A DNA stretch of 64,000 nt from Theobroma cacao (lineage: Eukaryota > Streptophyta > Magnoliopsida > Malvales > Malvaceae), in NCBI RefSeq assembly GCF_000208745.1, contig NC_030851.1, positions 10,892,126 through 10,956,125 on the forward strand. The letters run 5' to 3'. Under the pieces are notes generated by a model that ran no database searches, was not told the DNA's origin, and worked only from the letters and a program-made list of their open reading frames with translations. The translations under genes and the position numbers were made by a program. Numbering within the stretch: the first letter of the stretch is position 1; each line of letters starts with the position of its first letter. Of this stretch, positions 1-12,900 are shown piece after piece.

Positions 1-43
1 TTGACTGGCTCCCTAACAAAATGAAATAAGAATGATCACAAAA

Positions 44-93
44 GCCCTCCATATATTGCTTTATTACTGCCCTCCATATATTGCTTTATTACT
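44..93. repeat. 25-bp tandem duplication in TPC1 intron
   Basis: Two back-to-back, nearly identical 25-bp units (44-68 and 69-93) begin GCCCTCCATATATTG. They lie in intronic or upstream sequence of the TPC1 gene and have no coding potential. Confidence 0.85.
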
Positions 94-422
94 ACCCTCT
101 AGAGCCCAGCTATGTGATTCCCAACTTTGACACTGTTTCCTGCTCTTTCTGGCATGGACTTATGGTTCCCACCTTCATCCAATATGGAACTAAGAATAAA
201 TAAATAAGGTAGCTTAAAATTAAATTAGAGGCTTTTGTGGTCTAATGCCTATGGAGGGACAAGGAAGCTGCATTGATGACACACTTAAGAAACAAGAGAC
301 ACAGATGCTTGTGCATCCAAGATTACTGTTATGTGCATCGATTTGGCTAATCCTTTTTTTTTCTGCCGTAAATCAGTAGCTGTTTAGGCAGAAGTGTGTT
401 TATATAAAGGCTGGTCTTCAAA

Positions 423-778
423 GAACTAGCCCATTATTGGCTAATGAATCAAAAGAAGACCTTCCTGATCTGCTTCTACCATTTTCCTTTTATGCGTTTG
501 ATGAATTGCTAAGTGGAGTGAACATTTTCCTGTTTTTCGTTTCAGATTATTTGATTTCTAGGATACATATTTCCAAAATTTAAAACTTGCAGTCCTGAAC
601 TAACCCATTATTGGCTAATAAATCAAAAGAAGACCTTCCTGATCTGCTTCTACCATTTTCCTTTTATGTGTTGGATGGATTGCTAAGTGGAGTGAATGTT
701 TTCCTGATATTTGTTTCAGATTATTTGATTTCTAGGATATGAATTTGCAAAATTTAAAACTCGCAGTCCTGGACTAAC
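423..778. repeat. 174-bp tandem duplication in TPC1 intron
   Basis: Unit 1 (423-596) and unit 2 (597-770) are close copies with few substitutions. Both contain the CCATTATTGGCTAAT and AAGAAGACCTTCCTG segments and end in CAGTCCT. A third start (771-778) follows before the intron runs into the exon at 804. The duplication puts two copies of a TTTCAG-type polypyrimidine/AG stretch ahead of the real acceptor. Confidence 0.85.
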
Positions 779-803
779 TTTTGTGATTTAAATTGGCCTG
801 CAG

Positions 804-3800
804 CTTGATATTGAAAACAACTCTGGTCAGAAGGTGTGGCAGGAGGTTGAGTTTGTCTTTGGTAAGTACTTGCTATTGCATGTACTTGATTTTTAAGCTT
901 GTATAACTGCCTGATTTTACTTACTGAAAATTTTAACTTCATAAATTTGCATTATTTATTTAATGCTTGCTTTTTTTTTATGTATGCTACATGGTTACTA
1001 TCTCATGGTGGTTAATGAGTTGCTTATTGTCTGACAGGGTGGATGTATGTACTGGAAATGGCGCTGAAAGTATACGCATTTGGATTTGAAAATTATTGGA
1101 GGGATGGGCAGAATCGCTTTGATTTTCTAATCACATGGATAATAGGTAACTACTCAAGATACATCCTTGGTTTTTCACCTTATATCTACTAAAGGAAAAG
1201 CAACCAAATTTGTTTTCATATTGTTTGAAATTATAATAATAATTGAACAGCACACTACTTAGAATTAGTTGCTTTGGAAAAGCAAATTTCAGAAATTATT
1301 TTGTGTCTTTCATGTTCAAATATTGGATGATCACTTAATGACGTCAGTGGTCCAACCGAAGGTGGAAAGTTTTCAATTGCCAATACTTTTAGAAATTAAA
1401 CAGACTGCATCAAGCAAATCGTTTTAGTTACTTCCTATTCTAGAGTTAACTAGGTGACTGTAAAAGCAAATGGCCTATTGTTTGTTCTTTAGTAGTTTTT
1501 ATATTTGAAAATACTCTGAAAAATTTTTCCTGTCGCATTACCCTTCAATAAAACAACATTTTATTGATATTATTCTAATCTTGTAAATATTAAATGCTCA
1601 AAAAATTTTGTAGGTAACCTGTAAAAATTGCAAGCATGAAATGATTTGGGTTATGATAAAAACATGAAGGAATATACTGCTGGAATACATGTTTCTCCAC
1701 TGAATTGAACTCCTGTATAAATTTGAAACTAAGTAGATTGCAACTTGGGGAATGACCATGCTGTTAAGAGTGCTTTGACGCAATAATGTGCAACAATTAG
1801 GTATTTGAGGATTTTATATGCAAAATTTTCTTTCAATGTTGCAATAAGATAATATATTGTTTTTTTGAGTTTATTTTGCCCCTAGGGATATAAGCAAATG
1901 GCATGTGGCACATCTAGAAAGTTTACATTCACAATGATGGCCATTCAGCTTGAAAGAAAAACTTTTATTTCTGCTGTGGGTTATATCCACTGTTTCTTTA
2001 TTCTGCGAGTTTTATGTATGACAGGAAATTCTTATTCCTTAATAGGCTGTTCAATTTCATTTTATTTCTGAAAAAAACAAAAATTGTGCTTGCAGTTATA
2101 GGAGAAACTATAACTTTTGCAACTCCTGATGGACTGGATTTTTTTTCAAATGGAGAATGGTAAGGACAACTTAATATTCCAACTCTTGTGCATTCTATGG
2201 ATCATGTTTAAGTTTTGCTCACACCATTCCTCATTTTCCTGTAAATAGATGCTCTCTACTTATATTATAAATGAATTCAACTGAATGTTGCTAAATTTGG
2301 ATGTCCTTTTCCTCCTTTAGTGTTTGTTTTTACATATCCCCATTTGCTTCCTATTCTTGTCAACAGGATTCGCTACCTTCTTCTTGCCAGAATGCTAAGA
2401 TTGATAAGGCTCCTGATGCATGTTCGAAGTTACCGTGCTTTTGTTGCTACATTCTTAACCCTCATACCAAGTTTAATGCCATATCTTGGGACCATATTTT
2501 GTGTCCTATGCATCTATTGCTCACTTGGTATACAGGTACTTAAGATATGTAAATTCTGTTTTAATCTGCCTGCCTACTTGAATTTTTTCACATGCAACAT
2601 TCTAGTAAAGTTGCCACCATTTATCAAACAATCTGGAGTGGTCCATGAACATTTTATCCTAAAGAAATTGGTTTCTTTGTCTAGAATTCTAGATTTGATG
2701 GTTGTCTGAACTGGGGATTATCATTCAGTCTAATAATTTTCTGCTTATGTTACTAATGAAATTATTATCATTTTTATGTCTAGATCTTTGGTGGGATTGT
2801 CAATGCTGGGAATTCCAATCTAGATGGAACAGATCTCAGTGATGATGAGTATCCTTTTTATCATATGTATAAACCTTTCTTATATGCCTTAGTAACTTTA
2901 TTCGAATTTGTACTTAATCTTTCAATGGTTACATATCTCAAAGGAAAATCTTGACTATTTACAGGATTTGAACGTTTGGCATTTTGATTTCAGAGGTATA
3001 TTATGTTATAACTGCAATTGCAAGTTTTAAACAATATGTTAACATTCATTGACTTTCCTTGACAAAATCAGCTATTTGCTTTTCAATTTTAATGATTACC
3101 CAAATGGAATGGTGACACTTTTTAACTTGCTAGTTATGGGAAATTGGCAAGTGTGGATGCAGGTATTGCTTCGGTGCCTAGACTTTCTTCATTTTGTTGT
3201 TTTCTTCACACGCTTCTGCTGTATGGGATATGTAGAGGAACATCTATATATCATCTTCACATATGTTTAAATGGTGGATTAGGATATAATTACCCTCTTT
3301 CTTTTTGGATATATCTCTCGCTGCTGATTGTGAACTTCTAGGCATCTATTTTAACCTGCTTGCGGCAGAAGAGCTTAGTATATTCTTTAAATTAGAGCTG
3401 GCAATGGGTTATTTTAAAAGGTATTGGAATTCATAGCTATTCAAATAGTAGCAATTTAGGAACTGATCTTGTTGTAAGATTGCAGTTTTTGGACTCAATA
3501 GTTAATCCATATTATCTCTATGCATAGTATCTAACATTTATTTGAGAAACTGGTGCACCATCTTTTATAAGTCTAACTATCAGCTATAATTTTGGACTTG
3601 TTTGATTGATAAGCTATGTTCTCACTGACACAAACGAGGTGCAGATTCAATATATATGGTCCATGCCAATGTGGGCTGTTCTTAAAAAATAGATACATAC
3701 AAAGCTAGATCACATTGATTTGATCTCTTGTTGTACGAACAAAAATTTTTGCATCCATTCTTGCACCAAAAGAGTTCCATAAGTAGTTTTTCACTTTGAA

Positions 3801-5955
3801 AAGAAAGTCTAATTCTAATAAATAAAAACCATTAATAAATGCTCTTCACTCGTACTGAGTGAATAGCATACCTGAGCAATATTGTGAGACAGTTGTTACC
3901 TTTTTTTTTTCCTAGAGAGGGGAATGTCTTGTAGGGATAAGTTTATAGACTTCGTGTGTATTGTTACATCTGACATGAATACTCTTTTCTGAGCAAGTAT
4001 TCTTTAAATTCTATGTAATATATTTCAAATTATTGCATCCAACTATAAAATCATGGAAGTATTTTTTGGTCAAAAGTCTTAGCAAATTTTAGCTTGGTCA
4101 TGCATAGCATTCTTTTGTACAAGTTCCATTTTATAGAATTTTGCTCGTTCTTGTCTTTTCTTTTCTTTCTTTCTTCATGCTCTGCTCTAATGATATGCCC
4201 ATTCTTGGAGGCATTGATTTTTATTTTTTAAAATTGCTGTTGCAGAGCTACAAAGAATTAACTGGAACTTCTTGGACCCTTGTATATTTTATCAGCTTCT
4301 ACCTAATTACTGTATTGTTACTTTTGAATTTGGTAAGTCTTCAAATATTTAATCTTCATCTTGTCTTTTGTACATAGCAGACACATTTACTTTTGTATAT
4401 GTGAATGTCTGCCACATCTATCTTTATGCTCTTTTCGGAATGTTTCTTCATGTGTATGTTTATCATGTATATTTGTTTGTATTCATATACATACAAATGC
4501 TTGGGTGCTTCTCAGTCATATAGGGTCTGCTTATATTTGCCGTTTATATCTTTTGTTCTTGCATTTTCTGACTTGGCAATTTTAAAGTGCTTCTATGTCA
4601 AAGGGTAATAGGAAAGAAAAAGAACAAAGATGGGAGTAGAGGGAGCGAGTTGATTGACCTTGTGTCTTTTAGTTCCAGAAGTTAAAAAAAAAAAAAACCT
4701 TTACATATACTTTATGTTAAATTAATTTATTTGAGTATTACCTAACAAGAGCATATAAACTAAGAAATAAGAGTAAATTTAAGAGTTTGTTGATTATGCT
4801 CATAGTCTGCAGCTTTTGTACAATGACCCGGAACTTAATGTGTCTGGTTGCTTGATGATCATCATATACAAATTTCTTTAGTATTTTAAGGATCTCTTAC
4901 TTGAGGATTTAGTGAGATTTGCTGCTATGCTTGTTTCCCTGTTCTCTTAATTAAACTGTTCTACAATTCATGTTTCTGAGGTACTTTCTAGCCATTTATA
5001 AAAGAAAGAACGTTATAATTTTTTCCAATGTGAATTCAGGTTGTTGCTTTTGTCTTGGAGGCATTCTTTACCGAAATGGATCTTGAGACGTCAGGGAATT
5101 GTGAAGAAGATGACAAGGTTTTTACATTTTATAAACTCTGTTATTGAATCAATAATTCTACAAATTTATTGCAAAAGTTGGATTCTTCCTGATTAGTTTT
5201 CAGGTTCTATTGTCCACTCTCTATGACTGGGTTTTACTTAAAAGCTCTCATATTGTTAAAGAGTTATTACTACAGTATGGACTGGGTGGACCAAGATCTG
5301 TAGAGGGGTGATTCTGATTCTTATGTAAAAAATAAAATAATTTGGGGGCAGTATATGGCTGTTGAGTCGTTTATTACTCCAACTGAGTCTTGAGTTGCCT
5401 TATCCAATTTCAAAAGCCTCTGACCATTTGCACGAGCTGTCACAAGTGCATGATTAGCTTTGAAGGAAGTAGTTGCATTTTGTTATTACACTATTCTTCA
5501 GCATCGTAGTGTTTGAGGTTAACATGAGGGTCTGCTTAACAATGGTTTATCGACAAATTGATCTAGTCAGAAGAGTTAATCTCAAGTTTATATTGATGTA
5601 TGCCTGCATCCATTGTCATCCTCATTACCATGGCGGTTATCCAACACGTTAGATTTCTCACTAGTTAATATCTCCATCCAAAAGATCGAAATCTGATTGT
5701 CATTATTCACATTTTCAGGATGCTGGATCAGGAAAATATCGAAGAAGACTTGTTGGGTCTGTATTCGCTGTCTCGACATTTCTACAAGTTATCATGCACA
5801 TACCTTCGAGTTTCTTATATGTTGCATTTTGATTTTCTTTTATCCTGGTATGGTGCAGCACGAAGACTCGCAGTCAAAGAATTGATATTCTTCTACATCA
5901 CATGTTGAGTGCGGAGCTGGATAAGGGCCAGTCCTCGGCCTCCTCCACTCCATAG
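804..5955 (+). CDS. TPC1: Two-pore vacuolar cation channel TPC1, 3' portion (partial)
   Basis: This encodes the C-terminal 284 residues of the slow-vacuolar, voltage- and Ca2+-gated cation channel of the tonoplast. Exons read from the sequence: 804-861, 1038-1145, 2096-2159, 2367-2535, 2784-2848, 3072-3162, 4246-4332, 5040-5117, 5719-5756, 5859-5955 (TAG 5953-5955). Recognised parts in order are the S7-S8 luminal loop (LDIENNSGQ), S8, S9, the arginine-bearing S10 voltage sensor ([16 protein letters not shown]), S11, the second pore helix and filter (NLLVMGNWQ), S12 ([16 protein letters not shown]) and the cytosolic tail with [15 protein letters not shown]. The family protein is about 730 aa, so the first six-helix domain and the EF-hands lie upstream of position 1. 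Every junction keeps frame. The donors after 5117 and 5756 are weak and were chosen by frame and family match. Confidence 0.93.
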
Positions 5956-7137
5956 TTTGGATTTCATTTCTTCTTCCGGTAAGTGATTTCTTTTAGACAA
6001 ATAAATAAACCCTTTGTTTCTGGTCCATTATTTATTTCGGCTTGTGTAATTTGTAGGTGCACCACGCATGTCATGTTTGGAAGTGTTCCTACTCGGTGAG
6101 TAATTGAGCAATGTACAGCCAAGCCTGCATTCGAAAATCATTTTTCCTTGTAGCTTGGTTTTCTGGTTCTGCTGTGGAGTTGTTATATATATTTGTGTTG
6201 GGTAGGATTTGTACCATTGTACTGGCCTGTCTAGCGAGCGAAAAAGAAAAAGATGATACCATAGATTGGTAGCAGGGTTGTGTCTCAACCTGAGCTGCTC
6301 ATAGTGAGTATGTGATTGATGCTTTTAAAAAGAGATAATAATAAGATTCTTGTTGGATGCCTTTGTATTTGAAAAGAAATTGTTCCCTTCTTTTGTCACT
6401 TTCGAATATAATATCCTCCCCCTCCCCCTTATTCGAAACCATGAGGAACAAAAATGAGATGGAAAGATTTAATGAAAAGTTAAGGACGACGAGGTTTGAC
6501 CCATACCATATCATTGGTCAATGCAATATAAGGTGCCTTCGACCTCCACATTATGATATTATATTGAGCATCCTAACGAAAGTTCAATTGGTAACAAAGA
6601 GTTCTCAATCTGAATTGGAGTCCAAAAAACGTCGAACCAACTGCTTTGCTATTTATACCAACCAACCAACAAACTACTAATGTTTTAGGATCTGGTTGTG
6701 GCAATCAGGGTTCCTTGCTATTCCTGTTTTCTTCTTCGTTGAGTAAAAAACAAAGAAGGAAACAAAATTCTGAAGAAAGAAAAAGTAAGAACACCATGAA
6801 CGATTTGAAGGGGCGGCGCCCTCAGGGCCAAGGCTGTGGGGGGTATACAGAGTTTCATAAATCCAGTGATATATTGTGTCAGTATTCCATATCTGTTTCT
6901 GAGTATTATAACTAAAGGCCAATGGAATAATTCCCTTAGCGAAGTAGTTGTTTTATATTCATGGAGATAAGGACTGACATGACATGAATAAATGAGGCTT
7001 AGGCTTGGTCAAGGGCTCTTCCCTTGTAGTGTGGGATGGGGAACAAAGTGGGTAGGGCCACTTATCCTTATTAATTCTAGTCACATTTCCAATTCATGAA
7101 TACCCGTATCTTGTGAATTAGTGAAGCTCAAGGCCTG
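5956..7137 (+). other. TPC1 3' UTR and intergenic spacer
   Basis: The sequence after the TPC1 stop is presumably its 3' UTR for a few hundred bases; no unambiguous polyadenylation signal was chosen. The rest is AT-rich spacer with short chance open frames on both strands that match no family I recognise. Confidence 0.5.
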
Positions 7138-7145
7138 TGACGTCA
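7138..7145. promoter_or_regulatory. TGACGTCA palindrome upstream of Bet v I gene
   Basis: A perfect 8-bp TGACGTCA (bZIP/TGA-factor, as-1-like core) lies about 350 bp before the TATA box of the Bet v I-type gene. Bet v I/PR-10 genes are often stress- or hormone-induced, so a TGA-factor site would fit. A single 8-mer may be chance. Confidence 0.35.
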
Positions 7146-7411
7146 ATAGCCATTCCATCTTATATATGGGCAGATACGAAGAGATGCTTAGTTGAATTCT
7201 TCCTTAAGAGTCTTTTGCTTGTTTGGTTTTTTTTTTTTTTTTATGTATTCTTTTTTTATATACATTTGAATAAAGGACAATAGAGATAAATTCATAGGCA
7301 TTAACTCCAATACGGCTACACCTCATGTAGGAGTCAATTTGCTATGGAGGCAAGGCATGCCAATCTTTTCCTAAAATATTACTACTTACATATAGAGAGC
7401 ATTATAGACAT

Positions 7412-7432
7412 ATAGAGAGAGAGAGAGAGCAT
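7412..7432. repeat. (GA)n microsatellite
   Basis: A short GA run sits in the proximal promoter of the Bet v I-type gene. A second GA run (about 7550-7566) lies in its 5' leader just before the start codon. Confidence 0.7.
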
Positions 7433-7491
7433 TACGTGGGCTTTATTGCATTGTCGTATTATTAAACTAATCTCCACCTGGACAGATGATC

Positions 7492-7498
7492 TATAAAA
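7492..7498 (+). promoter_or_regulatory. TATA box of Bet v I-type gene
   Basis: TATAAAA lies 84 bp upstream of the chosen ATG (7576). This predicts a start of transcription near 7525 and a leader of about 50 nt containing the GA run. Confidence 0.6.
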
Positions 7499-7575
7499 TG
7501 TTTGTCCTTACATGAGTCTCCCCATACTCGCAAAAACAAATTTAACCAGAGAGAGAGAGAGAGAGATTGAGGAAG

Positions 7576-8363
7576 ATGAAGATGATGAAAGGAGAAGTGG
7601 TGCTCAACATCCCAGCCGAGAAAGCATGGGAAATGTACAGAAACAATGAAATCATTAGCCAAATCAACCCTGAAATGCTGTCTGGGGCTGAGTACATACA
7701 AGGAGATGGTGGCCCTGGAAGCCTGAGGCTTTTCAAGCTTGGTCCCGGTAACCCATACATGTCTCTATCTCAGTTTATTGTTTTCGTGAATTGGTAGATT
7801 GAATCCTTTCTTCTCTCTGGAATTAATTGACATCAAGCCCAAGTATACATGTTTTCCAACGAATCTGTAACCATTGAGACGTGCTTTTGATATTGTTAGC
7901 TTATCAAGTTTTAGGGTTTACGAAAGGACTTGAATTTTTTCGGAATTATGCAAAGTATTTTTGCGTAACATCGTCAGTCATAGAAAATACATGTTGTCTC
8001 ACTACGAATATAATTGAAGGGTACTCTTGAAAATTATAGCCTACTTATCGTATCTCGTCATATATATATATATATGCAGCTGTATGCAATTATGTGAAAG
8101 AATCAATGGAGAAGATAGAAAAGGTGGAAATGGGACGGTCGGTGACTTACCAGGTCATTGGCGGAGACTTAAAGGAGATGTATGATCCCTACAGGGTTAC
8201 TTTCTCATTCATTCCTGTGGAAGGAAAAGAAAACCATAAGTGCATCGCTGAATGGAAGGCAGAGTTTGAGCCACTGGCACCCGCAACCCCTCCACCTGAG
8301 AAGGCCAGGGATGCTGCCCTTGGATTTCTCAAGTCGTTTGACAACTTTCAGCTAAGCTACTAG
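7576..8363 (+). CDS. Bet v I/MLP family ligand-binding protein
   Basis: Two exons, 7576-7747 and 8080-8363, encode 151 aa. The intron falls in the codon after LGP (CCC G|CT), a common intron position in the Bet v I superfamily. The family folds around a large hydrophobic cavity that binds small ligands such as hormones, flavonoids and alkaloid intermediates, and is usually cytosolic. Seen in the sequence: the glycine-rich loop GDGGPGSLR at residues 43-51, and a C-terminal helix (KARDAALGFLKSFDNFQL) closing the cavity. The ATG at 7576 is the first in frame; two more Met codons follow within four residues. The subgroup (MLP, PR-10 or norcoclaurine-synthase-like) and ligand cannot be decided from sequence. 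A TATA box and GA-rich leader precede it. Confidence 0.88.
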
Positions 8364-8474
8364 CTCTACCAATATCAGTATTCTGAAACAGATAACTTTA
8401 TATAGGTAGTTATTTCTGAAATCACCTTATGAGGTGGCCTATTCTTCACAATTTCCTCTACTAATATATGCCTC

Positions 8475-8506
<32 letters not shown>

Positions 8507-9951
8507 AAATTAGCTGGAATATATCACCTAAGTTGAGTGTACTCTTTGTATTATAAAATGATTAGACATGAAATTGTACTAGTATTATCAATGAAGTTAT
8601 CTATGAGAATAAGCAGGTCTTCACTATTTGGTGATGGAGTCTTTCTGTTACTACCCATGTCAGTATACAAGTTGTTCCAGCAATGTCAATATGTGATCAT
8701 CCTGTTTACTCAAAATTCGTTGAGGCTCTCTTCAAGTAATTGCGTATTATAAATTATCAGTGTTTATCTCTGTTTATTCCATTTTAAAAGTATCCTTTAA
8801 CACATCACAAAAGAAGGTAGGCTTAGTGGGGGCTTAAGCAAACACACGAGGAGTAAACCGAGGGAGACTGAATCAACTCGTTTGTTTCAAATGGCAAAGA
8901 AGAGGCATAAAGGTATTGGATGAGGGAATACCAGAGAAGCCTCTTTCTTTACTGTTTGGAACTTGGGGTTATTTTCCTCCTCTAAAGTAATAAGTATTGA
9001 ATATGAAGCCAAAACAACGAAAAGAGAAGGGAATCATATGAAAGCTTCATGGAAATGGAGGAATCTTGTAAAGCAAGTTGATTTTTGAAGTTGACAATAT
9101 CGTCCGATGGTGCCTGCACTTTCTGTTATTATATATAAGCCAGATTCATGTTAACACTCTGATATTTCATTTTTGACCTCGCCTTCGTGATTATGCCTCC
9201 TGATAACTGGATTGCATTATTATCGAACCTCAACTACACACCATTTTCGTTGCCACTGGAAACACATACGATAGACAAAGTCAGGTTTCTTGTGTTTAAG
9301 CCTTACAACTGGTTAAATTTAGCTGTTCACTGTTGATGACTTTTTAAATAACAAATTTCGCCCATGATCAACCGGCAGGGCCCAAGAGTAGAGCCACCAG
9401 GGCAAGGCTGACTGGACTCCAGAAACCTACCAGACCTGCCCAAACCCGAATCCGACCCACCTAACTCAAATCCGAATAATCTAAATAATTGGAATTTGAA
9501 TAATCCATCCAGATCCAACTCAATTTGACTTCAAAAAAAAAAAAAAATCAACTTATATCTAAAATAATCCAAACCCCAATAAGTGAATGTCAAACTCAAA
9601 ATTATTTGAATCCAAAATGACCTGAGTGAGATAGGATTGGAGATAACTACTAATGCTTATGCTCTTATCAACATTTAATTTACCTGTGCATGTTGACTGA
9701 AAAGACAAAAGACTAATAAAGAAACATACATGTAGACTCATTTAATCATTCCGAGCCCTTCCAAAATATAGTTAAACCTCCATATAATCCCCAACATTAT
9801 ATACTGCTTAAGAACTATGCAATGATGTAGCTGAGTTCATCAAAATTTTGCATTCACCAGAGCATTTGGAAGACAAACCGCTCTACATTAGCTTCCATAA
9901 TGGCTTAACAATCCCATCCTACGTTTTATATCTAACCAACTCCAAATGGTA
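8364..9951. other. Intergenic spacer between convergent genes
   Basis: This separates the Bet v I-type gene (plus) from the E2 gene (minus). It holds a (TA)n(TG)n microsatellite at about 8476-8506 and a stretch at 9420-9560 rich in near-repeats of AATCCGA/AATAAT ending in a run of 14 A, possibly a decayed retroelement tail. No gene is seen. Confidence 0.5.
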
Positions 9952-12900
9952 TCAGCTTCTGGAAGCCTGAAACTGCTCACAGTCTGTTGACCCATTTTTC
10001 ACAAACTCCTTAACCACTAAATTAATCATCTTTTGCATTGTTCCTTTAAAATCCTCTGAGCTACCCTTTTCGATTTTATCAGCATCTGGAACACCGTCTT
10101 TAACCACAACACACCCTACCTTAGCACCCTCTTTATATGCTTTGCATGCCACCATAATGTCATGTGCACGGCTGCGAAAATGACCAGCAACAAAGGCCTC
10201 AAAATGCTGCAGAGAAACCACGACTGATTAGATCAGGATGTAAATGCAAATTTTACAGAACATTTTGCCCCCATCAGTTGCAATATCTGTAGAGATATAT
10301 GAAACTGTTCTTATAACTAAACATAGTAGTAAAACCTTGAACTGTGATGAACACAAAAATGATAAGAAAACTATCATATTTGGCAAATATGCCTGACAGA
10401 AGACTGAGACCATGCCAGCAGGCCAAGTATTGTCTCAGTTGTCCTCATTGGCAAATGGCAATACAGATTAGAAATCAAAATATGTTTGAAACAAAGAGAT
10501 CTGTCATCAGTATAAACAAACTCCATGAAAAGGAATAACGAGAATCCAAGATAAACATGATAACAGATTGTTGTGGTAATCATATCTTTGGGCAGGTTAC
10601 GCAGAAAACAAACTTCACAAAAAGGAAAAGAAAAAAGAAAACTGATAAACTAGATAATCAAAGATACCTTCGGCGGTCTTCTTAGTGTGTAAATCATTGT
10701 CTTCAAAGATAGAACAAACACGTCCTCATTGTACTTCCTGGACCTCCGGTCACCTTCAGCCCCAACATACGAAGTTTCATACCCAGGCTCATTAAAGAAG
10801 GGTCTATCATTCAGAATCAGAGCTTGTATGGAAACCAAAACTTGTAGCATGGTTGATTGCCCTGGAACCCACATCTCAGTCTGTTGACCATGCCAGGTGC
10901 CCAAAAGGCTTAGGCATACTTTACCACAGTTGTACAAATTTGGATTTAACCGGAGGCCACCAGAGTAGTAATAAACCATCTGATAAGAAATTCCCAATCT
11001 CCATTAAATACGGTAAAATAAGTTTACACTTTATAATAATCTAATATAAGTATGGACATTTTAGGGAAACACACAAACACACGCACACATGCTCATACCG
11101 GCGGCTCATTGGGGTATTTTGGAGGGAAGAAACAATCAAATACAAAAAGGCCATCATGGTAAGGAGTACCAGAAGGTCCTATAATGACAGCCCTTAAAAG
11201 ATCCATCCTGGCTTCATAAACTCTCACGTATATTGTGTCTGTCAAAGAACAGAGGGAGGGAACATGAGTCATTCAAACAAAATAATGTCTGGTGATAAGA
11301 AGCAAAAAGCAGTGATTTTCATGTTTTCGTAATCACTGTAGAATGCATTTTTAGAAGGGAAGGTAGTTATAAGAAGATGCAAAAGTCAGAAATCAGTGCT
11401 GCTGTCCTGCACTAGTTTAGTATGCATAACTTTAGAAATGTTACTCAGCTGAAAAACGTGCACTTAGTTTAGTCATGACAGTGGTTAACACTAGATAAAA
11501 ATAATCTCATGACCAAAAAAGAGACCCAATATACTTGTTTCCTTATCAGTTAGTATCAGAATGGCACCATATTTCAGAAAACATATTCATAAATCAGAAC
11601 TCACCTGGTAAGTCTTTCTCCAAAATTTTCCACTCATCTTGAATTCGCTTCGCCCACTCCTTTGGTTGCTATCAAGAAAAAGAGGAAAAACCATATTATA
11701 TGAATACTGACAAATTTAACATAACAGATAAACAAGATGCACCCTCACCTTCTCTCCTGATAAGGTCAAATTGCTGTAATGATGGTCTGAGAAATCATCC
11801 ACAACATCAAAATGTTTAAAACTTTGAAACGTTTGCATAACATCATGTTCTTCATTTCCTTCTTCTTTCTGATCAGATCCTGACTCTCTTGGGACTATTG
11901 AAGTACTGGTAGAAGCTGACTTCACTTTGCTACCAGCTAAATTTGATGTTGTTGACTTCATGCTTTCAGCAGGACCAGGGCCAGTAGACGCACCCAGACC
12001 AGATGGCACATTTACAATTGGAGCAGGGTCTTTCAACCAGGGAATTGAAGCCTCTACCCCAGGAGGGAGATCCACATTATCAAAATGGGATTGCATAATC
12101 GAATAATCATCGTCATATAAGAAATCATCATTGTCACCATAATCAGAAACATCATCAGCATAGTCATCACAGTCCTCATCACAATCGTTGTCATCATCAT
12201 GATATGAAATATCAGAGTTAGAACTATTGAGATTATTTGAGTTGATTGATCCTGAGGTAGAACTCTTGAGAGGATTGTTACTATCCTCAGACCCAGCAAC
12301 ACTAACAGAATTTCCCTGCTCACTGGCTGAAGCATCCTGAAAAAAGCAGAAAGAAATTCTAGTAAAGACCAGTTGATGATGGATAAATAAGAAGCTGCAC
12401 TAAGGTAGCATGCAATTGCTTTCTAATATTGTAAGTTTGTAACCACGTACCTTCACATGGTCTTCCCACTTCTTGTCATAGCATATTTTACTCTTTCCCT
12501 TGCTATCCACGCCAGCTTTCTCAGAACCAATCAAAACAGTAGTTGGATCTTCAACTTGTCCGATATCCATTGCATCACAAAGAAGAATCTAAACAAGATT
12601 GTTTTCTCAGCATATAGTCCAACTATAAAAATATCAGTAAGAACTTAAGAGTTACACATCCTAAGGATTCAAAGACAATAATATAAAAATGGAAAACATA
12701 ACAGTCACATGAGATTATGCTATTCATGTATGCATTCAAGTTTTGGAGATGCTCTAGTTGTTCGTATATGGTTCTGTAAGAAGAGGAAGAGAAAAGAGAA
12801 AGAATTATACAAAAATATTAAGGCTAACTGCCGAATGGACTACCACTTTAGAATAATATTAAGATTCAATTAATCAATAGATATTCCTTTCAATGCACAA

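Noticed and set aside
1..803. An earlier TPC1 exon within the window
   Set aside because: No frame upstream of 804 matches the preceding S7 helix of the family; the sequence is intron with repeats.
12054..12335. 93-aa Met/Ile-rich frame on the minus strand
   Set aside because: It is a shifted frame of the Asp-rich exon of the E2 gene.
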